This document shows, piece by piece, positions 1 through 10,361 of a stretch of DNA of 64,000 nucleotides (position 1 is its first letter; each line of letters starts with the position of its first letter). Location: NCBI GenBank assembly GCA_964058845.1, contig CAXKVR010000061.1, forward strand, positions 1 through 64,000. Direction: 5' to 3'. The notes beneath the pieces were generated by a model. The model saw only the letters and a list, made by a program, of their open reading frames with translations, was not told where the DNA came from and searched no databases. The translations under genes and the position numbers were made by a program. Origin of the DNA: Carex sylvatica (taxonomy: Eukaryota > Streptophyta > Magnoliopsida > Poales > Cyperaceae).

Positions 1-1075
1 ATCCGCATCAATGTATTTTTGTAAGCTTTTGACAACAAATAAAATAAATTTGAAATGTCATAATTTTTTACACATTTAATAAAAATTAATATAAATCATA
101 TCTAATGATTTTATTGTGATATTTAAGTTTTAAATTTAAAGTTATTAAAAGTTTTAAAAATTGAAGGCATAATAAAGACACAGAAATATAAGCATTTAGA
201 TTCTCCTCAATAATAAAATATCAACTATTCATTGTATATATATTTGTTAAGCATTCGTAATGCAAAATTTCAAAAAAAAAAAATATAGATATTCATAAAA
301 TTTAGAACTCTTAAAATCCATCATCTGGTCGGAGAAAAAAAAATAGTAAATAATAATTGCTCTTCACTATTTCTATTGCAAAGCGTCTACAATGCAAAAG
401 AATTAGTCAATTTCTATAGACAATTGAAATATTTTCTAATATGCAAACAATCTTGTAAAATTTCATTTTTATATATAGAGCACGAATTAAATCATTGAAA
501 ATAAATTTATGGATAAATCTACAATGACTCTGACAAGCAACACTGCCAAATCTGTCAGATTAATTAATCGTATAATTAATCAAATTGGCAGCATATTAAT
601 CAATTTTGCGGTTGCTTAATCCATTTGGTGGCCGACTAATCAATTTTGGCTATTGATTAATTATTTTTATTCTTTTTAGTCTCGTCTATTATCAGTGGAA
701 CATGATAAAATTATCTATATTTTGACTGCGTGAACAAGGAATAAGTGTCTTATTCCTCATTTCTGCTCCAATCAAATAATACATACAAGTTGCTAGTTCT
801 AGATTGAGACAAATTTATGATGGAAATATATTTTTATTCTCCACATTGAACCAACTTGTGCCGCATCGACCGGCTACAATTATCATTATTCCACATTTTG
901 TGTTTATAAAAAAAATATCTTATCTTGCAAGAGTGGTAAAATTCACATATGATTTGCTGTAGAATATCTAAACAATTTTATCTCAAGACAGAAACTAAAT
1001 AATGCAATGATAATTTTTTGAAGTAAAACATGAGGATCAAATCCCAAAAAAAAATTCACTAATAAATTATTTGAA
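1..1075. other. AT-rich intergenic sequence, no gene seen
   Basis: No reading frame with a recognisable protein, no tRNA and no clear repeat termini were seen. Short homopolymer A and T runs are frequent. Confidence 0.5.
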
Positions 1076-1077
1076 AA

Positions 1078-1420
1078 AAGTGTGACTACGGTGCTTTTTG
1101 CAAAGCACATATCGGTGCATGTTATAAATTTATATCTCTAATTTTAAAGCTCAAACAATCAATCTGAATCGCTCAATATAATCTTCATATAAATATGTAC
1201 TAAGACCAAATTTTATATTTATTTTTTTGAATATTTTGCTATTTTTTAAATAGATATAAAATCACTACTTTCGAATAGTTCAAAATGTTTAGATCATATG
1301 ATATTCTACCTATCTAAAAAATAATAAAAATATTCAAAAAGCATATAAAATTTGACTTCTATTGATAAAATTCGAGTTTTAGTGGTGATCTATTGGTACC
1401 GATTGACTTTGTCTTTCCCT
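1078..1420. repeat. Foldback MITE copy A (GAGTGAGTCTAYGGTA-type family)
   Basis: This stretch is self-complementary. An arm reading roughly accaaattttatattt...ttgctattttttaaatag is followed, after a core containing aaaatcactactttcgaa and gatattctacctatct, by the inverted arm. The same arm-core-arm order recurs near 7.85, 26.2, 32.8, 33.75 and 63.2 kb. The left end (gtgtgactacggtgc) resembles the termini of the 32.8 and 63.2 kb copies. There is no coding potential. The boundaries are approximate. Confidence 0.5.
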
Positions 1421-2914
1421 GAAAAAATTTTTGCCTCCCTCTGAATGTTTGATTTGTAATTCGGGTTAAATTTAGTGTCAAAATCAAAATAAATTTCTTG
1501 AATTATTATTGATAATATTAATTATAATTGGTAATATTAATTATAAGTTATAGGATCAAAAATTATAAGTAAGGGCATTGAAAAATATAAGTTAAAACAT
1601 TATTTTCTTATCGAGTAACTAATTAGCTAATGGGTTTAAATTCAATAAGCTATTTAAATCTGATTTGATTTTTTTTTGCTCCCTCTTGACGAAAATTCTA
1701 AGTCTGCTCCTATCTGTGTGGAGGTTTGATTCTATATTCGATCAAGCAACAACATGAATGCTCTTTTTAAGTCAATAGCAGCATATGAAAAGAGTGTCTT
1801 CCTTAGGAATGCATTGTGAGATCATTATCAAGTCAAAAATTAAAGGTGACAAAATCTGATAAAATTCATTTTTTTTTTTTTTTTGTCTAATATGATCTTA
1901 ATCTAAATCCGACTTAATTTGATTTCTTTGAACTCGATCCGGTCCAATTTTAGTTCAAAACTTGAGACAACCTGATCTAAAATATCTGAAATTGAAGATG
2001 ATAAAAGCCTCAATCCTACCTCAACCCAAAATGATTCGAAAACCCGACCCAATTCTGTTCCCAGACAACCCAAATGTGATCCAATCAGCACCTGATATTA
2101 ATAATATACATAAGAGTTAATGCCTTATTGGTATTTCATAACTAATTGGTTAAACAATATATTATAGATCTCTTGAAAAAGTATACTTATTAATTGATCC
2201 ATATATTATCTTGGCATAAAAAGAAGTACTTATTATGATCAAAATCACGATATATGAAAAACACATATACCAAGATATAAATTACTAAATAATATAAAAG
2301 AACTTATATGATTATTATTATTAGACAACCAACACCAAACAAATGAATGTTTCTCAAATTGGGAGGAGGTCCTCTTTAAAAGTAATTTTCTCATAAACTC
2401 TATAGCTTTGAAGAACTTCGAACTGAATATTATATGTCTACGTGATATATTAGAAATCGGTTGAGATCAAATCATTTAATTGTTTAATATTAAAAGAAAC
2501 AATTATAATTAGATTTTAAATTTGTAACTTCATGTAGAAAATATTATCTTTGTTATTAGACTAAATATTTATCCATAATAGAATAATATTCAACGACAGC
2601 ACATTGTTGGATCGCTGCAATTTTTCTCTTTCCAACTAAATAATTTATTGATCTGTTAAATAGTCATGATTATTGATTGGTCAATGTTGAGCCATCCAAT
2701 TATGTTTAAAATTGATCCATACTCGACCCATTAATGACCCGAATATGTTTTAGAAAAATCTAAAACTCAATTCGATCCGAACCTAACAACTCAAAATATG
2801 CATTAGATCAAACATTCCGAAGCTCTAACCACCCAAGAAGAACCTAAAATCCAATTCAAACTTAACTAAATCAAAATGAAAAATCTTTAAAAAATTTCAA
2901 GGAGGACAGAAATA

Positions 2915-3437
2915 GTATGTAGGATTGATTCTTTTTTTTTTTTGAAAAAATCTAATAACGGCTATCAGGTTAGTACAGAAAAAAAAATTCTATCAGTGAA
3001 TACAACTTTAAACAAAATAATATGAAAAAATTACAAACAAACAAAATCTATCTAGCAACTGGTATGGAGAGACTCTTTCTTAGCAATTTTGTAACCACAT
3101 TCTTGTTTCCTGGATTGCATAATTCGCTACACATCTAGATTGTGTACTGCATCCCACGAAAATCTTTTTGTTACGATATTTCCATAGTATCCAACAACCC
3201 ACAAAGAAATACGCTCCCCACTATCTTCTTGGTATAAACCTCCTGCTGACCTGCATGACTGCCAAGACCTTTGCACAATTATTTGCACATTAGTCCTTCC
3301 AAACTGTACAATTCTGAAACCAAGTCTTGATGAAATTCTGAACCAAAAACGCATTGCAAAATTACATCTAAAAAACAGATGCATGGTTGTTTTCATTGGA
3401 CAACTTTGACAGACCGCGCATTGTATGTAGGATTGAT
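2915..3437 (-). mobile_element. 5'-truncated LINE insertion with 15-bp target-site duplication
   Basis: A 493-bp insert (2930-3422) lies between two perfect copies of gtatgtaggattgat, at 2915-2929 and 3423-3437. On the minus strand it ends in a poly(A) tail, seen as a T run just after 2930. Long variable TSD, 3' poly(A) and 5' truncation are the signature of target-primed reverse transcription. The coding remnant inside belongs to a plant non-LTR reverse transcriptase. Confidence 0.85.
3040..3421 (-). pseudogene. LINE reverse-transcriptase C-terminal zinc-binding (zf-RVT) remnant
   Basis: The minus strand encodes CAVCQSC followed by TMHLFFRCNFAMRFWF. This is the C-x2-C...H-x4-C spacing of the zinc-binding domain (zf-RVT) at the end of plant LINE polymerases. 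The frame then continues through a WVVGYYGNIVTKRFSW segment, which matches the family's usual W-x-IW-x-x-RN-x-x-x-F tail. Only this tail is present; the endonuclease and polymerase domains are missing because the insertion is 5'-truncated. It is not a functional gene. Confidence 0.75.
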
Positions 3438-3610
3438 AATTTATTGAATAAAACTAGATTTGTACTATACTATATATATATCAAATCCGAACCTCGCATA
3501 CCATGTCAAATAGAGAATCGGAGACGATCCGATAAGCAACGGAACTAATTTGGTCTGATATTTGGTTGGATTCATCTAATTTGCATTAATATTTACACTG
3601 ACAATTTTTA

Positions 3611-3787
3611 AATTCGTACATATTACAGAACTAATTTTTGGTCTAGTGGCAAAGACACATGGTTTCAATATAGAAGGTCATGAGTTCGAAATCTGGATGG
3701 AAAAATCATTTGATGTATTACAAAAGTATTAAAATAGTTGGGTGACTTGACCTCCAAACTTTACTCAAAAAAAATTCGGACATATTA
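3611..3787 (+). mobile_element. tRNA-derived SINE, copy 1, with target-site duplication
   Basis: The insert at 3626-3772 is flanked by aattcgtacatatta (3611-3625) and aattcggacatatta (3773-3787), one mismatch in 15. It has an A-box-like tctagtggcaaagacaca, a B-box-like gagttcgaaatct about 35 bp downstream, a body reading gttgggtgacttgacctcc, and a short A tail. A clearly related copy lies on the minus strand at 51.93-52.04 kb, which supports a mobile SINE rather than a decayed tRNA gene. Confidence 0.75.
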
Positions 3788-4967
3788 AATTTGTACGAAT
3801 CTTAACACACATTAAACATTTGTGACCGAACATCAAAACGAATAATTTGATGTTCATCGGACCGACTCAACCTTTCAAATAGACTCAATCCAACCAATAC
3901 ACCATCTCAAACCGGACGAACCAACTGTAAGCATGCTTGACAACAAATAGTTCTACCAAGAGAGTCCGGATTCTCTGCAGTGCCTCACCATTTGCATTTG
4001 AATCCGAACCAATCCAATTCAAACCGTTATTACAGGATCCTTTTTAATTCGTACTAATACATAACAATAGATCAGAATCAAACTTAAACGACAAGATATG
4101 ATACTTTGATGATATGAATTCTTTTTTTGTCCTAGATAGATGAGAATATTATTTCTGTAAAAAATTTAAAAAACAAGAAACAAAAACATAAAGAGTACTT
4201 GTAAATTTTTATGAGTAGGAATTTTACTGATTTAAAAGTTTACAAAAAATTGAATCGGTAAAATTCTTACCGATCTACTAATTTTTTTCATTTTTTTTAA
4301 ATTTCTTTACTAAAATAATCCATCTATTTTTCTATAAAAAAATATCTAGACAGAAAAAAAAACTTAAAAAAAAGAACAACTTGTTTGAATAGGTAGAAAT
4401 TCTACCGATCCAACTAATTCAAACTTTAAATTGGTAGAATTTCTACTAATCTTTCTACTCATGAAAATTTACAGGTACTTTTTCTATTTCTCTTTCTTCT
4501 TTTTTATATTTTCTACAGATAAAAAATTCTCTCAATAGATGATATGAATTCTGCAGTATGTAGGTGGTACTATACAAGTATACAGTAAATTGGTATAACA
4601 AACGAACATGCGGGAAAAATCGTTACCCTTTTTGGGTACAAAGATGTAATACTTTTTTGGGGAAGGGAACATCAAAATATGGAATAGAAAACACCCGTAC
4701 GATTCTGATTCGATTTCAATTGATCAAATCGACACCAGCAGATTAAGGTTGTCCTTGGAAACGATTCGCATCACCTTTTTTTTTTTTTTTTTTTCTTGAA
4801 TTTTGGCGAGATTTAATTGATCTATAAGAATTAACAGAGTTGGTGTTGACACACTTTTAGCCGACATTTTTATTTTTACCCAAAAAAAAATTTATTTTAT
4901 TAAAAATAACCAAGATTTAAAAATAATTTTAAAAATACCAAACCCGTGGAAATTTTCCACGGGCCAG

Positions 4968-5005
<38 letters not shown>

Positions 5006-5385
5006 AACAGAAATTTTTATTTTTTTATGAAAATATTAGAAATGTTGGATATATTTTTTTGAAAATAGATGTAATACAATACAATTTGATTTATTAGAAA
5101 GATTGTAACAAATAATCCGATCAATATTTTTCAGGCCGGATTTTTCGCGGCTGTAAGAAAAATTAATATATTTCATTATGTGTTCTTGTAAAAAAATAAA
5201 AATGCATGAATTCTGAGTTATTGATCCCGGTTCAAAAGTCACTTCTAGGTAATATAGAAATTATTGTGATCCTTCTAGTACATTTAATTTATAAAAAGTT
5301 GTATCTATTTTGAGAATTTTTTTTGAATAATAATCATTAAATAACTTTAAGTTTTTTTTTTTTAAAAATAGACTATTAGCGAACG
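3788..5385. other. Intergenic sequence, no gene seen
   Basis: AT-rich spacer. Around 4200-4460 a short motif (ggtagaattcttaccgat-like) occurs in both orientations, suggesting an old foldback remnant, but no ends could be fixed. Long T runs lie at about 4773-4794 and 4970-5000. Confidence 0.4.
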
Positions 5386-5545
5386 AATAATCACGATCAA
5401 GCCACGAGTTCCGAGCTTTTTTGCCACCCCATGACTCACGGTACCAACAAAGTTAATGCTCAACTCGGATCAGCAAAAAGCATACTAGGTTCGGCTCAGC
5501 TCATTATAATATAAGCCCAGTTTAAACTTGTTGACAGCCCTAGTC
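5385..5545. mobile_element. Decayed half of a non-autonomous hAT-like element
   Basis: The stretch carries scattered GCTC/AGCTC words (ccgagctt, ggctcagctc) and ends in ttgttgacagccctag. The same kind of GCTCG-rich sequence ending in tttacagccct is seen in the more complete element at 40517-41127. Only one end is recognisable and no TSD was found. Confidence 0.4.
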
Positions 5546-5683
5546 TAAGTTACAAGTTTGCATAGCAAAGAAAGGACCATAATGTAGGCCTATTATTATG
5601 GGCCGAATTAACTTGGAGACATTGGGCCTATCATAACTGAATAGCATGTTATAATTAAAGGCTCAGGCTTGAATTTTGGTACT

Positions 5684-6110
5684 CATGTGGTTTCTCTAAT
5701 GAGTCAGTGTCATTTCAATCTATATAACACCAACTGTAAAAATCTATTAAATCGACTTCAAATGAAAAATTTAAACCGTTCAAACCGATCTACTTCGTTA
5801 GTTGTGCATTTACATGCAAAATTTATAACTTTTCGAATTTATTTAGTATTAGCTCAAGAGGTCAAATATGTGAGTTTTTAAGTTAATTTTTTAATATTTT
5901 TACCTCTTGATTTGATACTAAAATAATTCGAAAATATAAAAATTTTATATGTAAACACATCACACATAATATAAATTGGTTTGAACGGTTTGGATTTACT
6001 ATTTGAAGTCGATTTGATAGGTTTTAGAGTTGGTGTTATATAGGTTGAAATGACATTGATGTTATACTAACCAAACTCGGGACTAATATTGCGAGATATC
6101 AAAGACCACA
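5684..6110. repeat. Hairpin MITE with about 170-bp arms
   Basis: The left arm (about 5697-5870; tgtcatttcaatctatataa, aaccgttcaaaccgat, cgaatttatttagtatta) is the inverted complement of the right arm (about 5895-6065; ataggttgaaatgaca, ggtttgaacggttt). A strong stem-loop would form. No protein is encoded. An open frame across the left arm is accidental. A TSD was not identified. Confidence 0.7.
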
Positions 6111-7850
6111 TAGAAGGATAAATAAAACTCTTGTATTATATTTGTTGTTTGGTTTTTTAGCAATTTTTTTAGAACTTCCTCGGCGAAGGTGTGGAGTAAA
6201 ATGAAACAGAAATGGTTTTATATTGTACTATTTAAACCTATTAAAAATAAGAGAAAGGTATGTTTTGTGATATAGGCTATTGTTTTTTGTTCAAACAACC
6301 CCTTCAACTATTCGATTTGATTAAGAAGCCCTCCCTTCACTTAACCACAACAGCACATATTAAAGTCTCAGTGCATCGTGAAATATCGTAAAAGAATAGG
6401 TTTTATGGAAAAAAAAAATTAGATGAAATGTTGCATTATATGCATAGTAGAAGGAAAGTTTTGTTAGCCCCCTTTTCTTTGAAGGTTCTTTTTTTTTTTT
6501 TTTTTTTTCTGATGTAGCTTTGTTTTGGAAGAGATGAAGAGAGATCAAAAGACACATCGGCCTATTAAGTAGTATAATTAATGGTTAAGGAGAGAAGGAC
6601 TTGATTGAATTAAATTGAAAAGGTGAGGGGCTTGTCTGAACTAAAAGTATTCAGGGCTCATTTGAACCGATGATAATAAAAAAAAATTTATAAATAGAAT
6701 TAAATTTAAATATTTCAACTAAATAAGTATATTGAACTTGGTTTTTATAAAAAAAAAAAAAAAACAGGGAGACATCCCCTGGATATTCTGTTTTTGTGAA
6801 TTGTACGTACTAATGTATTAGATTTTAAAAAATAAAGGCATATTTGAGGTATCAAAAGTGAGGTATTAGAACTCTCTCAATTAATAATAAAATAAGGAAA
6901 ATCCAAGTGCCTTTGTTTTCATGCCTCTCTCTATATTGACACTTTGTTACGGGACAGAGACATGTCAAATAAATATTTTTTGTATGTAATCACTTATACC
7001 CTCATCACATGCATGCATATTTAATTGTTTCCAGGACAATTATGAATTAATTTATATCTTGGATAAATATGGCATCAGTGATTGAATGTAATTAAGTCAT
7101 TGGCGACTAAAATTAGATACATTAATATATAACTAATATAAAAGTAAGCCATAATAGAAAAAAAGGGAGTACATAGTGAAAATTTTACAAGTAGGATTCA
7201 TCAGGCCCAAAGCTCATAGACAGAGTTTTTATGAACACAATATGAATAACATCATATGAATTTCACTTATGTGCTAGCTCAAGTTATCTGAATCCAACTT
7301 TTTCTCGAAATAAAAGAGCAACAATATCGCTTATGCCATAAAAATTAAGACACATATAATGATTTAACTTGATAGTTCAATGGGCTTATGCTACCGTGTG
7401 GAAGCAGGCCTGCCCGATGAGTATTGATTCAATTTGGATCCAAATCAGTTTGTAGTCCGCTCGGAACCGTCTCATTTGCTTTTGTGATTTATGCACATTA
7501 TTTAAAATAATATTCTTCCAGATCAAGTGCATAAATTATAAAGTAAATCGGACTAATTTTAGTTGATGTCCATCGAACGTCCTCCGCTTCTGTACTATGT
7601 ATAGTGTAGATCGGCCCATACTTTTCAAACATATTTGAGTGTGATGCCCACATAACGCGTTTGGGTCCCATACTATGTATAGAAATTCGAATCGTCTCAA
7701 GTACCTAAGGTGCAATTAATAAATCTAAAACATTCCAACACATGGCAAAGAATCTCAAAATGGATTCCCTATTGTTTCCATAAGCATATAATTAAATTTG
7801 GCCTGGCTGAAATTAATATAGACCATCCAAATTACACATGAAGTATCTCG
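6111..7850. other. Intergenic sequence, no gene seen
   Basis: AT-rich spacer with T and A runs at about 6488-6508 and 6748-6764. No recognisable protein, RNA or paired repeat was seen. Confidence 0.4.
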
Positions 7851-8085
7851 GGGATACAAACTCCTATGTATAGTACATATTAGTTTATACTATTGATAAA
7901 ATTTCAAGATGTTAGCCTGAATTATTGAAAATAATTTTCGTATGAAAATATACTTGTAGAATAAATTTAATAATTTAATAATTTTTTAAATAAATATAAA
8001 ATTAATACTTTCTGATTGATTTTGAGACTAATTTTCTACTTATTTAAGAAAAATACTGAAAGAATATAAACTTTGATCAGTACAT
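7850..8085. repeat. Probable degenerate foldback MITE copy B
   Basis: An A/T-rich arm (taataattttttaaataaatataaaatt), a core containing tttctacttatttaag, and an inverted arm occur in the same order as the 1.1, 32.8 and 63.2 kb copies. It is more diverged than those. Confidence 0.35.
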
Positions 8086-8107
8086 CGTATTGCCTAATTC
8101 TTATCAA

Positions 8108-8702
8108 TAGAGGTGTCAATGGATACAATACGGATAGAGTGAAAATATTTTCATACTCATACCCACTAAGAATTATCTTATCTATACTTTACCCTTACCC
8201 ATTAAGATTTGACCTTACCTTACCCTACTCTTACCCGTTAAAATTATCAGGTAACAAAATGATAGCTGTTAAATAAAGAATAATACTACTATAATAATTA
8301 GTTTTATTATATTTTACAAATAGAACATCAAAATTCATTTATTTTTCGCATATGCAATAATATTACTAATAAAAAAAATAAAAAAAATAAGTGTGCAATC
8401 AATTTCAACTAAATTGTATATTTTATAAAACAAGAGAATTCAAAAACAAAAATATATCTTTCAACAAATTTAATTATTTAATTACAGAACAAGACATATA
8501 AATAAAAATAATATGTTTAATATTTTTCTTACAACAAAAATAATACACTAAATAACAAAAGTACTCACTAATTATTACTCAAACATTATTATATTATTAT
8601 ATTTTATATAATTATCCTATAGGTAAGGGGTACAAAATAGTCTTTATCCATACTCTTACCCGTTTAGCTAACAAAAAAAAATTCTTACCCATATCCATAC
8701 TA
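8108..8702. mobile_element. Non-autonomous hAT-like element with TACCC subterminal repeats
   Basis: The left end reads agaggtgtcaatggata. Both subterminal regions are rich in tacccattaag, ttacccgttaa and ttacccatatcc words in either orientation, as is usual for plant hAT elements. The right end runs into the LTR-like block beginning near 8702, so that terminus may be truncated. No transposase sequence is present. Confidence 0.45.
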
Positions 8703-9850
8703 TCACACCCCGAGACAACCCGCCACGTATTTACATGTAAGGCGTGTGCACATCACATACATTATCAATAATAAATACTCATGCAACATTTAAAAGTCAA
8801 ACAAGTCTTCTAACACCACAATTAATTTGAGTACATAACACACATTCAACATGAGATCAAGACAAACATGGCAAACAAACTAATAATTTTCATGTTAGTC
8901 AATGTATCCACTTTTAAAGAGAGAATTAAAGTTAACTAAAAAGAAAATAAAAGATACTTCAGTCATCTACTCGTTGACCTCCTCATCCATATCGCTCCTA
9001 TTCGTGCTCCATGTTTGCCTTGTCATTTCCTGGAACCCACATAAAAGTGAAAATGAGTGAGAGATCGAACAGTCTCTCAGTACAAGATTTAGTTCCAGCC
9101 CCAAAATTTGTCAAATTAACTTATTAACACAAGCAGGATATTAAAATTATCCTCACATGAAATCTTACTAATGCATATTTAAAATACACACGCACGCGCA
9201 CAAGCACACATACACTTCTTTAGTTATCTTTCATCTTTTTAACTGTCTCACTAGGGGGACTCAAACCCCACTAGATCTTAGCCATGCCACTAGGTTGGGA
9301 CTCGAACCACCGCTAGATCTTCTTTGCCTCACCAAGGGGACTCGAACCACCACCAGCTATTGGCGTCTCATTAGGGAGACTCGAACCACCACTAGTTCAA
9401 CTGTCTCACTCAACGGGGACTTGAACCGCCGCAAGATATTGACCTGTGACGGGAAGTCCAACTAACACCACGTTAACGAGGGGTCCAGTCAGACATTAGA
9501 CCCAATGTATACATTCCAACATGCGTTCAACGCATATTGGCCCCTTTCCTTTAACTTATCCATAACATTTCATATTCGTTTCATTTAATCACACGAGAGT
9601 CATACTCAACACAACACATCCTATAAGTTTGTTGATCAATCGAATAATTATATCCTAGTATTCTAAACAAAGCCAAAGGGGTCGTACGATTCAACATGCA
9701 TAATTTCATAAATAAATAAATCCAAACAAAATAGTAAGTAACAATTTGACAATGTCCAGGAAACTCGTACCTGCTATCGTAGTGTAGATCACTCCCACTT
9801 CTACGTCACTCTTTACTTCAGAACTCAGACCTAGACTATGTAACACGGTT
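8702..9850 (-). mobile_element. LTR-like fragment (Ty3/gypsy solo-LTR type), boundaries uncertain
   Basis: The block starts with tatcacaccccgagac. On the minus strand this is a ...ggggtgtgata terminus, close to the ggggtgtgaca end of the solo LTRs at 35.9 and 50.36 kb. Inside it, gagtgagagatcgaacagtctctcagtac resembles a similarly placed block in the 35.9-kb LTR. No coding sequence was seen. The far end and a TSD were not located. Confidence 0.45.
9240..9440. repeat. Five tandem about 40-bp units with a GACTCGAACCAC core
   Basis: The core actcgaacc or a one-base variant recurs near 9259, 9300, 9340, 9379 and 9419, so the spacing is 39-41 bp. Neighbouring words (ctcactaggggga, cactagatctt) recur with it. 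On the minus strand the better copies read ggttcgagtcc, which matches the tRNA B-box consensus. No tRNA cloverleaf can be built around them. The array lies inside the LTR-like fragment. Confidence 0.7.
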
Positions 9851-10269
9851 TCCAAATTAATATTTATACATATTTTTTATTTCAGTTAGTAGACTTGTTA
9901 CATAAGTATAGTTCGAATGTAAAACCATATATGAACAGTGTATAATTAACACTCCTACTTATCAACTTAATTCATACTCATTTTATTAAATACGGTACGA
10001 TAAACAGCTAATAGGTATCATTAACACTCCTACTTATCAACTATTTATGCATAGTAACATAGCCTCGCTTGTATTGTATAATAAATTTTCATGTAATCCG
10101 AATTAAAATTCGCATGCCACCAACGAATTTATGCCATGCGAGGGGCTCGACAAATCTGAACCGTCCAAATCATGCGCCGATCATTTTCTCCTAGAAATTT
10201 TGATTTTCGTTTTTCGGCGATAGATTAGAGCGAGAAAAGAGAGAGCCGACTGTGGGGAAGTGGAAAACT

Positions 10270-10278
10270 AAACCCTAG
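10270..10278 (+). promoter_or_regulatory. telo-box-like element in the PRP19 leader
   Basis: aaaccctag lies about 85 bp upstream of the PRP19 start codon, in a CT-rich leader. Telo-boxes of the AAACCCTA type are common near the start sites of plant genes for translation and RNA metabolism. No clear TATA box was seen upstream. Use at this gene is inferred. Confidence 0.4.
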
Positions 10279-10361
10279 AACCAAACCCCTTTCTTCTCTC
10301 CTCTTCTCCTCTAAACGTGCGCGGTAGAAATCGAGGCGGGAAATCCTTAATCGTCTTCGCC

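Noticed and set aside
9240..9440. tRNA gene or tRNA cluster
   Set aside because: B-box-like cores recur every 40 bp, but no A box, anticodon arm or acceptor stem could be paired around any of them.
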